64,000 bases of DNA from RPQJ01 sp963846885 (GCA_963846885.1 CAWJXS010000020.1:310001-374000), one strand, 5' to 3'. Positions 53,668-63,695 are shown, counted from the first letter of the stretch. Numbers and translations are program-made. Notes: generated by a model not told the origin, from the sequence alone.

Positions 53668-54966
53668 TCAGTGCGCCCGCTGCAGGTACTGCAAAAGAGC
53701 GCTCAGCGAATGCTGGACGTAGTCGATCCGGATCTCCGTGGCCTGCCGGTTGAAGGCCGCACCGCTTCCGTGCCGTCGTCCGGCAGCCGGCTGATCGCCT
53801 GCGGCAGGCCGCCCGCATACGGGCCTTCCTTCACCTGCGCTCGCACCAGGAAATCGATGCCGCGATCGATCGCCGCATGCATGTGAGGAATGATCGGGTG
53901 ATCCGCAGGCAGGAACGTGAGGGCTGCCTGTAGACCCTCGAGCCGGGTTGCCGTGGCAGTAACGGCACCCTTGGGCGCAAGCGAGCCTTCCATGGCCGCG
54001 ATCGGTTGTGGATGACGCGCTTCATCCAGCATCGTGTTGACGATCTGCAGTGCATGATTCACGAGCGCGTCGCGCGGCACCTTGATGCCGTCCTTTTCTG
54101 CGGCCTGCAGCAGTCGCGCGGTCGCGAGCAGTGCCCAGTGATCAGCCGGCGCGTCTCCCGACCTCGCTCGAGTCTTCGCCAGGTACTCCAGGGCCTTGGA
54201 GGCGTCCTGCAACGCATCGACCGATTGCGGGTGCAATTCGTACAGGGCCACCCATCCTTTCGCCATTTCGCCCGGGTAATACAGGCTCTTCTCATAAGCG
54301 GTCGGACCGCCCTCGTCAGGGTTATAGAGCGAGTAAAACGACCCGTCGCGCTTCTGCAGCACCCGACCCAGCTGTGCCACCTTGACCATCTCGTCCATGG
54401 GCACGAAGCCGGGCGATTTGCGCTCTACTGAGGCTAGCGCGAGCAGGCCCAGTCCCGCCCCGCCAAGCTTGTAGTAACGGCGGCTCCCCTGCTTGGCAAC
54501 GGTCTCGGGTTCACGAATGGCGATGACAGTGCCGTCCTCGATCTCCAGGTAACAGCAATCGCGCATGTACTGGACGGCTCGGCGCATCACGGCCACGTTG
54601 TCGGGGTTCGGGAATGCGTCGTCGAACATGCCAAGGGAGTAGACGGTGCCTTGGTGCCGCAGGATGCTGTAGTCCCGCGCCACGGGCACGGCCGGGTCGA
54701 GGTTGACGATGTAGGTGAACTCGCCCGTGACCGGATCGTTGACGGCCCGGATGTATGCGGCGGCAGCTTGTGCCGCGGCCGCGACGGTCGCGTCGTCTAC
54801 GGGCTTCGACGACAAGTGGCTTGAGCGCCGTGTAGTACGCCGCCAAGCGCTCCGGGTCGAAACGGGTGGGCGGATACAAGTGTCGATAGGCGAGCAGCGA
54901 TATCGCCAGCGCGATCATCACGCCCACTACCACCGCGGAACGGAGCAATAGGGATCTGCGAGTCAT
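53668..54966 (-). CDS. Membrane-anchored alpha/alpha-toroid (glycosidase-like) protein, frameshifted
   Basis: About 430 residues. N-terminal anchor helix (SLLLRSAVVVGVMIALAISLLAY), then a helical repeat domain with ARDYSILRHQGTVYSLGMF, GDAPADHWALLATARLLQ and YPGEMAKGWVALYEL. This looks like the six-hairpin/alpha-alpha-toroid folds used by glycosidases and epimerases acting on sugars; the exact family is not certain. The anchor and C-terminus (FNRQATEIRIDYVQHSLSAL) are in other frames, joined by indels near 54815 and 53740. It lies directly upstream of riboswitch 2, on the same strand. Confidence 0.6.
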
Positions 54967-55059
54967 TGGTATTCTTTTCCGACACGAGCCGGCCCCGTAA
55001 ATGTAGCAAGGCTTGGGCGGCCAAACGACGTTTTTGCGCCTACCGGCGTGACCGGGATT

Positions 55060-56190
55060 TCATGCAGGCGACGCGGGCCCGCACGCGTACGCCATGATCG
55101 TCCGGAACCCCGCACCCTCGCCCGTGCAACGCCGGTAACCGTACGAGTACTGGAACGCACCGGTGTTGGCGGTGCTTTCGCGGTCGTGCATGTTGCCCTG
55201 GTTGTGGCCCACTTCGTGCGCGAGGGACTGGTTGCTGAGGCATCCTGCATTAACCACGTTGAACGCTGTCTTCGCTGCAGCCACGTGCTCGCCGCGCATC
55301 GACCACGCGATGCCGCAGGAGTCCGCCGCCTCGGCCAGCAGCGTGACCATGTCCGCGCCCACGCTGTCGCGCATCGCATGCACCGCGTCGAGCTCGCCGT
55401 CGCCCGTCGTCTGCAACGCGGTCAGCACGGCTTTCATGCTGCCTGATTCGGCGTAATCCACTTCCTGCAGCCCCACCAGTTCCAGCGTGATGGCCACGCC
55501 GCTGTTGCGATAGGCCTGGTTGGCCGCCTGCACGGAATTCTGGACCAGGCTCTCCAGCACGCCCTTGCCGTAACGTTCACGCGACGCGGGCGTGTAGACG
55601 ACGAGCAAGTCGTGCACGTAACCCATGGCCAGCATCTCAGGCGTGGCCCCATGGGTACCGAAGTCGGCGGGCGATGCCGTCGCAGCCGTTGGTTTGCGCG
55701 TGAGCACCGGCTCCGCAGTCGGCATCAGGCTGTCGTCGAAGCGGTACAGCACGAGTTGGCCGTCGCTGCCTGCGGGCAGGATTTCCCAGAGCTCAGCGCC
55801 GTAGGAAAGATACCCCGTGGTGACGCCACGGTACGTCCCCAACACGGCGAGACTGCCCGGCTGCTCCCCGAAGGTACCCACCCAGGCCTGGTACTCGTTC
55901 GCAGCATTGACGATGCGCTGCTGTCGCTGCGCCTGCACGCGGCGGCCGTCCGGCAACTCGAACGAAAGCGTAACGGCGTCGAGTGCCGCCGGGCTCAGGC
56001 GACCCAGCAGTCCCGTTCCCGCTCGTGCCTGCCGCGGCAAATCCGCATCCGTAGCGCGACGCGGGGATTCGAGTGCAGCCACGTCGGATCGCGGCTCGGG
56101 CACCTTCGCAAACGTAGAGCCTGCCATGCAGCTCGCACACAAGCTGAGCAGCAGCGGCCAGCGCAAACGTGAGTGCAGCAGGCGGACCAT
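55060..56190 (-). CDS. Reprolysin-like metalloprotease 3, truncated after the catalytic domain
   Basis: 376 residues in one frame: signal peptide (LRWPLLLSLCASCMAGSTFA), propeptide (QAWVGTFGEQPGSLAVLGT; YGAELWEILPAG), catalytic domain (VHDLLVVYTPASRERYGKG), zinc site HEVGHNQGNMHD and Met-turn FRTIMAYACG, then a stop five codons later. Paralogs 1 and 2 continue with SRVAWFSNPNV and fibronectin domains, which are absent here, so the copy is short or truncated. No c-di-GMP riboswitch is visible upstream (56191-56320). The start at 56190 is an ATG; TTG at 56229 is possible. Confidence 0.82.
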   Translation of the reverse strand: MVRLLHSRLRWPLLLSLCASCMAGSTFAKVPEPRSDVAALESPRRATDADLPRQARAGTGLLGRLSPAALDAVTLSFELPDGRRVQAQRQQRIVNAANEYQAWVGTFGEQPGSLAVLGTYRGVTTGYLSYGAELWEILPAGSDGQLVLYRFDDSLMPTAEPVLTRKPTAATASPADFGTHGATPEMLAMGYVHDLLVVYTPASRERYGKGVLESLVQNSVQAANQAYRNSGVAITLELVGLQEVDYAESGSMKAVLTALQTTGDGELDAVHAMRDSVGADMVTLLAEAADSCGIAWSMRGEHVAAAKTAFNVVNAGCLSNQSLAHEVGHNQGNMHDRESTANTGAFQYSYGYRRCTGEGAGFRTIMAYACGPASPA

Positions 56191-56320
56191 TCGCACGTCG
56201 CAACGCTCCCCGAAGCGAAGCGCACGCAAACAGCGCGTGCGGTTGCTTGTAGGAGGAGTCCATCACGAAGTCGGGCGCTGCGCGCGCGTATGAATCCGGA
56301 TTGGGGAAGGTTCGACGTTT

Positions 56321-58162
56321 TTACCGGCTCGCTGCGCTCCAGCGCGCGAGCTTCTGTTCCAGCACCGTCAACGGCAGCGAGCCGGCACCCACCACCTGTT
56401 CGTGAAATTCTCGCGCGTCGAAGCGGTCACCCAACCGGGCCTCCGCGACTCGGCGCAGTTCGAGGATCTTGAGGCGACCCACAGCACCCGCCAGCGCCTG
56501 CGCGGGCAGCGCGATGCACTGGTCGACTTCGGCTGCGATCGCCGCTTCACCCAGCGCAGTGTTCGCACGCAAGTACGCCTGCGATTGCTCGCGGCTCCAG
56601 CCCTGCGCGTGGAGACCTGTATCGATGACGAGGCGGGCCGCTTCGAGGAGCTCGAGATTCAGCGCACCGAACTGTGTGTACGGATCCGCCTGCAAGCCGA
56701 GCGCGCCGCCGAGCGAGACCGCGTAGCTCGCCCAGCCCTCGACGTACGCAGAGTCCGCGCCGAAACGTCGAAATCGCGGCAGGTTCGGCGTTTCCTGTGC
56801 CAGCGCCACCTGGTAGTGACGGCCGGGGATGGCGCCGCGCAGGTACTGTGCTTCGATTTCGAACGCAGGCCGCGACGCGAGTTCAAGCGTGTTCACGTAG
56901 AACACGGCGGGCCGATTGCCGTCGGCGCTCGGGATCGAGTACGACGCAGGGCCCGCTGCAGCGGCGCGAAATACTTCCATCGCCCGGATGTCCAGTTCCG
57001 CCTTGGGCCGACGCCGGAACTGCGAAGCCAGTCGTGCCTCGACGGGGCCACGCATCCCTTCGTAGGCATTCAGCAACGACCGTGCGGAAGAAAAGTGAAA
57101 CTGCGGATCCGCGCGCATCGCGTCGAACAGCGTCCGCGCATCGCCGGGCACGCCCAGCGGGCCCTGCAGTGCCACCAGGTTCGCGCGCAGCCGCGCGACT
57201 TCGCGCAGGCCGAGCTCATGCACCGCAGCGGGCGTGAGGTCGAGCGTGGTGTGCTGGCGCACCAGGTGCGCGTACCAGAGATCGCCACTCGGCAGATCGG
57301 ACCAGGCGACCGTGTCGCGCGCATGCGGCAGGTATTCCTGCGCCAGGTAGTCATGCAGCCTGCGATAGGCCGGCAGCACCTGGGTCCGCAGCTTCTCGTC
57401 GTACGCCTTGAGCAACCGGCGACGGTCCGCGACTGTCGGACCCGCAGGAAAACTCAGCAGGGGCCGCCAGAAAATCGTCTGCTGCGGCTCCTCGAGCCGG
57501 CCGAAGGCTTCGAGCTGCGGCAAGGTACGTTGGACGACGACCTTCGGCAGCACGACTCCCTTCGTCACACCCGCGCGCAGGTTGTTGATGGCCTGGTCCA
57601 CCCAGGCAGCGAAGCCATCCATGCGCGCGAGGAAGTTGTCGTAGTCCTGCGTCGTGCGGAAAGGATGCGCACCGCGGCCCGACCCCAGTTGCGCGAAAAC
57701 GATCGGCCAGTTCTCGACCTGGTTGATGGCCAGCAGCTCGCTGGGATAGCGGTAGCCGCCGATGCCGAGTTCGCGCTGGCGCTTGAACGCCTCGTACGTG
57801 ACGAGGTCTTCGCCTGCGAGCTTTTGCGGATCCACGGCTTGCAGGTGCTCGAGCGATTCCTGCTCGATGCCGAGCGAGTCGGCCACCCAGCTCATGCTGG
57901 CGTAGTCGCCGAAACGATCGTCGAAGCGGTGATCGCCGAGCGCACTGGCGTGAATCGGGTTCAGCGCCAGGTACTGGTCGAAGTAGGTCTCGACGACCCG
58001 GTAAAGCTGCGCCGATTCGGCATTGCCTGCGCGCAGCGGCGCCGACAGCGTCGAGACGACGTCCTCGGCTCGAGTCGGTGGCGGCTCGGCAAAGTCGCAT
58101 CCCGCGAGCAACGGCGGGACGGCCATCAGCGACAGCCAGGCGAGACGTCGTGCGAATGTCAT
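56321..58162 (-). CDS. DUF885 lipoprotein with a degenerate metal site
   Basis: 613 residues; lipobox PPLLAGC (Cys22). The fold matches the DUF885 family of putative metallopeptidases (YFDQYLALNPIHASALGDHRFDD; AQLGSGRGAHPFRTTQDYDN; FRRFGADSAYVEGWASYAV). In active relatives the motif is HExxPGHH; here the aligned segment reads RGAIPGRHYQ, so His and Glu are lost and catalysis is unlikely. The neighbour at 58162 keeps the motif. The stop TGA of that upstream gene overlaps this ATG (TGATG), so the pair is co-translated. Possible role as a binding partner or scaffold is inference. Confidence 0.85.
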   Translation of the reverse strand: MTFARRLAWLSLMAVPPLLAGCDFAEPPPTRAEDVVSTLSAPLRAGNAESAQLYRVVETYFDQYLALNPIHASALGDHRFDDRFGDYASMSWVADSLGIEQESLEHLQAVDPQKLAGEDLVTYEAFKRQRELGIGGYRYPSELLAINQVENWPIVFAQLGSGRGAHPFRTTQDYDNFLARMDGFAAWVDQAINNLRAGVTKGVVLPKVVVQRTLPQLEAFGRLEEPQQTIFWRPLLSFPAGPTVADRRRLLKAYDEKLRTQVLPAYRRLHDYLAQEYLPHARDTVAWSDLPSGDLWYAHLVRQHTTLDLTPAAVHELGLREVARLRANLVALQGPLGVPGDARTLFDAMRADPQFHFSSARSLLNAYEGMRGPVEARLASQFRRRPKAELDIRAMEVFRAAAAGPASYSIPSADGNRPAVFYVNTLELASRPAFEIEAQYLRGAIPGRHYQVALAQETPNLPRFRRFGADSAYVEGWASYAVSLGGALGLQADPYTQFGALNLELLEAARLVIDTGLHAQGWSREQSQAYLRANTALGEAAIAAEVDQCIALPAQALAGAVGRLKILELRRVAEARLGDRFDAREFHEQVVGAGSLPLTVLEQKLARWSAASR

Positions 58163-60012
58163 CAGCGGCGCGCAGCGATCCAGCGGTCGACCTTGGCCTC
58201 GAGCACGTCCATCGGTACGGCGCCGTCGCTCAGCACCTCGCGATGAAAATCACGCACGTCGAATTTCTCGCCCAGCGCCTGTTCCGCCTTGTGGCGCAGC
58301 GCCTGTATACGCAGATCGCCCACCTTGTAGCCCAGGGCCTGGCCGGGCCACGCGATGTAGCGCTCGACTTCGGAGACCACGTCCGATTCGGCGAGCGTCG
58401 AGTTGTCGAGCATGAACTTGATCGCCTGTTCGCGCGTCCAGCCCTTGGCATGCAGCCCGGTATCGACCACCAGCCGCATGGCGCGCAACTGCTCGTCGTT
58501 CAGGCGGCCAAACCACTGGTAGGGATCCGTGAACAAGCCGAGTTCCTTGCCGAGGTATTCGGCATAGAGCGCCCAGCCTTCGACGTACGCCGTGTAATCG
58601 CCGCCGAAACGGCGGAAGCGCGGTACGCCCTCGAGCTCCTGCTGGATCGACACCTGGAAGTGATGCCCGGGCGATGCCTCGTGCAGCGACAGGGTTTCCA
58701 TGCCGAATTTCGGCTGTGCCTTGAGGTTGTAGGTATTGACGTAGAACACGCCCGGCCGCGAGCCGTCGGCCGAGGCCTGCTGATAGAACGCACCGGCGGC
58801 CGACTGCGCGCGGAACGCTTCAACCTCGCGCACTTCGTAGTCCGCCTTGGGCAGCACCGAGAACAGCTTCGGCAGCGCGGCGTCGATGCGCACCTTGAGG
58901 GCGCCATAGCCGGTCACGAGATCGTTGCCCTGCGTGAAATAGAACTGCGGATCGTTCTCGAGGAAATCGAAGAACGCCGGCAAGTCGCCCTTGAAGCCGA
59001 CCTGCTGCCGTACGCCGTCCATCTCACCGAGGATGCGCTTCACTTCGCTCAGGCCCAGCGCGTGAATTTCCTCGGGCGTCATCGACGTGGTGGTGTGCTC
59101 CTGCACGTAGTACGCGTACCACGCCTGGCCGTCGGGCAGCGCGGTCCAGGCCACGGTGCTGCGCGTATGCGGCAGGTATTCGTCGCGGACAAAATCGCGC
59201 AGCCGCACGTACGCCGGCAGCACTCGCGCTTCGAGCACCTTCGTGTACTCGCGCGTCAGGCGTTCACGTTCATCGGCAGAGAAGCCCGCAGGAAATTTCT
59301 TGAGCGGAGCGAAGTACTGGCTCTGCTGCGCCTGCGACACGATCATCGCGTCGAGCTGGGTGAGCACCTTCTCCATCACGGGGCGCGGCTGCACGACGCC
59401 CTTGGCCATACCCTCGCGCATGTTGACGATCGCCTGGTCCATCCACACCGCCAGGCCGTCGAGGCGCCGCAGCCAGCGCTCGTAGTCTTCCACGGTGTTG
59501 AACGGCTGCGCGTTGGTGCCCGAACCCAGCGCCGGCATCGTGGTGAGCAGGCTGCCCGCCTGGTTGACCGGCAGCAGGTGGAACGGGAAGCGATCGCCGC
59601 GCACCTCGCGTTCGCGCTCATAGAGGAAGATGTCGTACGAGATGCGATCCGCCGGCGAGAGCTGCGCCGGATCGATGGCACGAATCGCGGCAAGGTACTT
59701 TTCGTTCAGCGCGCGCGCCGCGGCGCGGTATTCCGGGCCGATCGAATTCGGCAACTGATCGTCGTAGCGATGATCGCCGATGTAGGTGGCCAGCAACGGA
59801 TTGGCGCGCAGGTTGGCCTCGAAGTAGCTCTCGAACAGCGCGTCGAGCTGCTGCTTGGTCGCGACCGCGGATTCGGTCTGCGCGCTCATGGCCGCGGCAC
59901 CCGAGGGACTTGCGGACACGGGTGCTTCCGGAGCGGCGGCACAGCCCTGCAGGCCGAGGGCAATCACGAGCCCGGTGACCAGGGCCCGGGGAGACGAGCG
60001 AAGCGACAACAT
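58162..60012 (-). CDS. DUF885 lipoprotein (putative metallopeptidase) with intact HExxPGHH
   Basis: 616 residues; signal with lipobox IALGLQGC (Cys24), followed by a Pro/Ala/Ser linker. DUF885 landmarks: YFEANLRANPLLATYIGDHRYDD, MPALGSGTNAQPFNTVEDYE, the metal motif HEASPGHHFQVSIQQEL and AYVEGWALYAEYLG. It is probably an outer-membrane or periplasmic peptidase; substrate unknown. It is the first gene of a two-gene unit with the degenerate paralog. The ATG at 60012 gives a complete signal peptide. Confidence 0.9.
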   Translation of the reverse strand: MLSLRSSPRALVTGLVIALGLQGCAAAPEAPVSASPSGAAAMSAQTESAVATKQQLDALFESYFEANLRANPLLATYIGDHRYDDQLPNSIGPEYRAAARALNEKYLAAIRAIDPAQLSPADRISYDIFLYEREREVRGDRFPFHLLPVNQAGSLLTTMPALGSGTNAQPFNTVEDYERWLRRLDGLAVWMDQAIVNMREGMAKGVVQPRPVMEKVLTQLDAMIVSQAQQSQYFAPLKKFPAGFSADERERLTREYTKVLEARVLPAYVRLRDFVRDEYLPHTRSTVAWTALPDGQAWYAYYVQEHTTTSMTPEEIHALGLSEVKRILGEMDGVRQQVGFKGDLPAFFDFLENDPQFYFTQGNDLVTGYGALKVRIDAALPKLFSVLPKADYEVREVEAFRAQSAAGAFYQQASADGSRPGVFYVNTYNLKAQPKFGMETLSLHEASPGHHFQVSIQQELEGVPRFRRFGGDYTAYVEGWALYAEYLGKELGLFTDPYQWFGRLNDEQLRAMRLVVDTGLHAKGWTREQAIKFMLDNSTLAESDVVSEVERYIAWPGQALGYKVGDLRIQALRHKAEQALGEKFDVRDFHREVLSDGAVPMDVLEAKVDRWIAARR

Positions 60013-60056
60013 GCGTGGAATTCCTGCTGGGCGGACCAGGCGGCGATTATAAGGTT

Positions 60057-61340
60057 TCAGCGCTCGACGATGGCCGTCACGCCCATCCCGCCCGCCGTGC
60101 AGATGGAGATCAGGCCGCGCCCGCCGCCGCGCTGGTCGATCAGCTTGGCGAGCGTTGCGATGATGCGCGCTCCCGTCGCGGCGAACGGATGGCCCACCGC
60201 CAGGCTGCTGCCATTCACGTTGAGCTTCGAGCGATCGATCGAGCCCAGCGGTCGTTCTCGGCCGAGGCGGTCGCGACAGAACTCCGCGGATTCCCAGGCC
60301 GCCAGCGTGCACAGCACCTGCGCGGCGAACGCCTCGTGGATTTCGTAGAAGTCGAAGTCCTGCAACGTGATGCCTGCGTCGTCGAGCATGCGCGGGACCG
60401 CGTACGCAGGCGCCATCAGCAGGCCCTCGTCCTTGGTGAAATCGACGGCTGCCACCTTGCCGAACGTCAGGTACGCCTGGATCGGCAAGCCGCGTGCGTG
60501 CGCCCACTCCTCGCTTGCGAGCAGCACCGCGGCTGCGCCGTCGGTCATCGGCGTGGAATTGCCCGCCGTCAGGGTGCCGCTGCCTTGCATCGGAAAAGCC
60601 GGTTTCAACCGTGCGAGCTTCTCGAGCGTCGTGTCGCGGCGCAGGTTGTCGTCGCGCTTGAGCCCCTGGAATTCGAATACAAGATCGTCGAAAAAGCCCG
60701 CGTCGTAGGCGGCCGCGGCGCGGCGGTGACTCTCGTAAGCCAACGCGTCCTGCGCTTCGCGCGCAACGTTCCAGCGCCGCACCATCAATTCCGTGCTCTG
60801 CCCCATGCTGAGGCCCGTGCGTGGCTCGGTGACAGCTGGAAAGTTCGGCTTCCAGTGCCCGGGACGCAACGCAGCCCACGGCGCGAGCCGCTGGCCCAGC
60901 GAGCGCCCACGCGCGCTGCGCAACAGGATCCGCCGCAGGTCTTCGTTGATGCCGATCGGCGCGTCGCTGGCGGTATCGACACCCGCTGCAATCGCGCTGT
61001 CGATCTGTCCGGCCGCAATCTTCAGGCCGAGCAGGATCGCAGTCTCAAGGCTCGTGCCGCAGGCACGCTGCAGGTCGAAAGCCGGGGTATGCGCGTCGAG
61101 CGTCGTACCCAGCACGGCTTCGCGGGTCAGGTTGAAGTCGCGCGCGCTCTTGAGCACCGCTCCGGCGCCCACATCGCCCAACCGCTCGCCCGCCAGCCGG
61201 TACTTGTCCGTCAGCGCCTGCAGCGCCGCGGTCAGCATCTGCTGGTTGCTGCATTCAGCGTAGGCGCCCATCGAGCGCGCGAAAGGGATACGGGCCCCGC
61301 CAATGACGGCGACGCGACGCGTGGTGTTTCCGACGAGCAT
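60057..61340 (-). CDS. Acetyl-CoA acetyltransferase / thiolase (FadI-like)
   Basis: 427 residues. Active-site Cys94 (LQRACGTSLET), the EIHEAFAAQV motif, GHPFAATGAR His and the second Cys in CTAGGMGVTAI are all present. The long insertion (FPAVTEPRTGLSMGQSTELM, SMG motif) and length resemble FadI-type 3-ketoacyl-CoA thiolases more than PhaA. It may serve beta-oxidation or supply acetoacetyl-CoA. No fadJ/fadB is adjacent in the window. 45 bp separate it from the DUF885 gene downstream. Confidence 0.9.
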   Translation of the reverse strand: MLVGNTTRRVAVIGGARIPFARSMGAYAECSNQQMLTAALQALTDKYRLAGERLGDVGAGAVLKSARDFNLTREAVLGTTLDAHTPAFDLQRACGTSLETAILLGLKIAAGQIDSAIAAGVDTASDAPIGINEDLRRILLRSARGRSLGQRLAPWAALRPGHWKPNFPAVTEPRTGLSMGQSTELMVRRWNVAREAQDALAYESHRRAAAAYDAGFFDDLVFEFQGLKRDDNLRRDTTLEKLARLKPAFPMQGSGTLTAGNSTPMTDGAAAVLLASEEWAHARGLPIQAYLTFGKVAAVDFTKDEGLLMAPAYAVPRMLDDAGITLQDFDFYEIHEAFAAQVLCTLAAWESAEFCRDRLGRERPLGSIDRSKLNVNGSSLAVGHPFAATGARIIATLAKLIDQRGGGRGLISICTAGGMGVTAIVER

Positions 61341-61483
61341 GAGGCATTCCCCGAAAGGTCCGCAGGTACGCGCAGGGTACGCCTCGGCGGGCCAATCCTC
61401 ACCCTCCAGAGGGCCCTGCTGCTATCCTTGAGCGGTTCCAGTCAGCCCTGAATTGCGCCTTTTCCGGCGCGTGGAATCCGCAC

Positions 61484-62146
61484 ATGAGCCACCTGCAACT
61501 GAGAGCGGCCGACGGCCACACCTTTTCGTCCTACCTCGCTCGCCCCGCAGACCGCCCCCGTGGCGCTGTCGTGGTGGTGCAGGAGATTTTCGGCGTCACC
61601 GGTCACATCGAGCGGGTCGCAGAGCAGTTCGCCGCGGAAGGTTACCTGGCGATTGCCCCGGCCCTCTTCGACCGCCAGCAACCGGGTGTCAATCTCGCGT
61701 ATGACGAAGCGGGCGTCGCGCGCGGTGTCGGCTTCATGCAGCAGGCCGACTTCGGCCACGTGATGCTCGACCTGCAGGCGGCCATCGACGCCGTCCACCA
61801 TGCGGGAGCCGTTGGCATGGTGGGCTTTTGCTGGGGCGGGCTGGTCACGTACATGGCCGGCAGCCGCACCACCGTTGCTGCGGGCGTCGCCTACTACGGC
61901 GGCGGCATCACGCAGTTCCTCGAGCCCGTGCCACGCTGCGCGATGCAGTTTCACTTCGGCGAGCAGGATTCGCACATCCCGCTCAGCGATGTCGAGAAGA
62001 TCCGCGCAGCCTTTCCGCAAGGCGAGTATCACCTGTACGCCGCCGGGCACGGCTTCAATTGCACGGATCGCGCCAGTTACGATGCGGCGGCCGCGGTGCA
62101 GGCGTTCGAGCGGACGAAGGAATTTTTCGGCAAGTATTTGGGTTAA
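61484..62146 (+). CDS. Dienelactone hydrolase family protein
   Basis: 220 residues. Cys nucleophile in GMVGFCWGGLVTY (Cys116), acid in FGEQDSHIPLSDVE and His in YAAGHGFNCTDR complete the DLH triad. Members hydrolyse dienelactones or related carboxyl esters in the cytoplasm. The substrate is unknown, as no aromatic degradation genes are nearby. The ATG at 61484 starts MSHLQLRAADGHTF. Confidence 0.9.
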   Translation: MSHLQLRAADGHTFSSYLARPADRPRGAVVVVQEIFGVTGHIERVAEQFAAEGYLAIAPALFDRQQPGVNLAYDEAGVARGVGFMQQADFGHVMLDLQAAIDAVHHAGAVGMVGFCWGGLVTYMAGSRTTVAAGVAYYGGGITQFLEPVPRCAMQFHFGEQDSHIPLSDVEKIRAAFPQGEYHLYAAGHGFNCTDRASYDAAAAVQAFERTKEFFGKYLG

Positions 62147-62158
62147 AGACCCGCGGCC

Positions 62159-62210
62159 CCTCACCCCGCAGCAGCCCTCACCCTACCCTCTCCCATTTCA
62201 TGGGAGAGGG
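62159..62210. repeat. REP-like repeat between dienelactone hydrolase and gabD
   Basis: CCCTCACCCCGC followed by CCCTCACCCTACCCTCTCCC-ATTTCAT-GGGAGAGGG, a variant of the REP family with an AT-rich loop. It lies in a same-strand gap 20 bp before the gabD start. Confidence 0.75.
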
Positions 62211-62230
62211 AAGATGCAGAGAGACACGAC

Positions 62231-63695
62231 ATGACGCTCAAGCTCAACGACCCGACCCTGCTGCGCCAGCAGTGCTACATCGACGGCACCTGGCGCGATG
62301 CCGACGCGGGCGGCGCTCTCCAGGTGTCGAACCCGGCGACCGGAGTCGTGCTCGGCACCGTGCCGAACATGGGTACAGCAGAAACCCGCGCTGCGATCGA
62401 AGCCGCTGCGGCGGCGTTTCCGGCGTGGGCTGCACGCACGGCAAAGGACCGCGCCACGCTGCTGCGCCGCTGGCACGACCTGATGCTGCTCAATGCAGAC
62501 GACCTCGCGCAGCTGATGACCGCCGAGCAGGGCAAGCCGCTCGCCGAGGCCAAGGGCGAGATCGTCTATGCCGCTTCGTTCATCGAATGGTTCGCCGAGG
62601 AAGCCAAGCGGGTCTACGGCGACGTGATCCCGGGCCACCAGCCCGATAAGCGCATCTTCGTGCTGCGCCAGCCCGTGGGCGTCGTCGCTGCGATCACGCC
62701 GTGGAATTTCCCGGCGGCGATGATCACGCGCAAGGCCGGGCCGGCGCTGGCAGCGGGCTGCACTTTCGTCTGCAAGCCTGCGGCGCAGACGCCCTATTCC
62801 GCGCTCGCGATGGCCGAGCTCGCGCATCGCGCAGGCATTCCGCGCGGTGTCTTCAGCGTCGTCACCGGCTCTGCGACGGCGATCGGCGGCGAGATGACGT
62901 CGAACCCGAGCGTGCGCAAGGTGACCTTCACCGGCTCGACCGCGATCGGCAAGAAACTCATGGAGCAGTGCGCCGGGCACGCTCAAGAAGCTGTCGCTCG
63001 AACTCGGCGGCAACGCGCCGTTCATCGTGTTCGACGACGCCGATCTCGACGCAGCGGTGCAAGGCGCGATCGCGAGCAAGTACCGCAACACCGGCCAGAC
63101 CTGCGTCTGCGCCAATCGCCTGCTGGTGCAGGACGGCGTGTACGACGCCTTCGTCGCCAAGCTGGTCGACGCCGTGAAGAAGCTGCGCGTGGGCGATGGC
63201 CTGGCCGGCCCCACCGAGCAGGGACCGCTGATCGACGACAAGGCCGTGGCCAAGGTCGAGGAGCATGTCGCGGACGCACTCGCCAAGGGCGGCCGGATTG
63301 CGCTGGGCGGCAAGCGCCACGCACTCGGCGGCACGTTCTTCGAGCCCACCATCATCACCGGCGTGCAGCCTTCGATGCTGGTCGCGCGCGAGGAAACCTT
63401 CGGCCCGGTCGCCCCGGTCTTCCGCTTCAAGGACGAGCAGGAAGCGATCCGCATGGCGAACGACACCGAATTCGGCCTGGCGTCGTATTTCTACACCAAA
63501 GACCTCGCGCGCTCCTTGCGCGTGGCCGAAAAGCTCGAGTACGGCATCGTCGGCTTGAATACCGGCCTCATCTCGACCGAGGTGGCGCCGTTCGGCGGGG
63601 TCAAGGAATCGGGCTTCGGCCGCGAAGGCTCGAAGTACGGCATCCTCGATTACACGGAACTCAAGTACCTCTGCATCGGTGGCATCGAGGGTTGA
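62231..63695 (+). CDS. gabD: NAD(P)-dependent aldehyde dehydrogenase (succinate-semialdehyde type), one frameshift
   Basis: About 488 residues after correction. Landmarks: ITPWNFPAAMITRKAGPALA, FTGSTAIGKKLMEQCAG, catalytic Glu in ELGGNAPFIVFDDAD, catalytic Cys in NTGQTCVCANR, and EEVFGP-like REETFGPVAPVFRF. Features such as KPAAQTPYSALAMAELA and APFGGVKESGFGREGSKYG fit GabD, which oxidises succinate semialdehyde to succinate. The frame breaks at the GGG at 62975-62977; removing one G restores it. The stop overlaps the MFS gene start by 3 bp. Confidence 0.88.

Noticed and set aside
56191..56320. A third c-di-GMP riboswitch upstream of metalloprotease 3
   Set aside because: None of the GEMM-I core strings (GGGCAAACC, CGCAAAGC, AGCGGGGTT) is present there.
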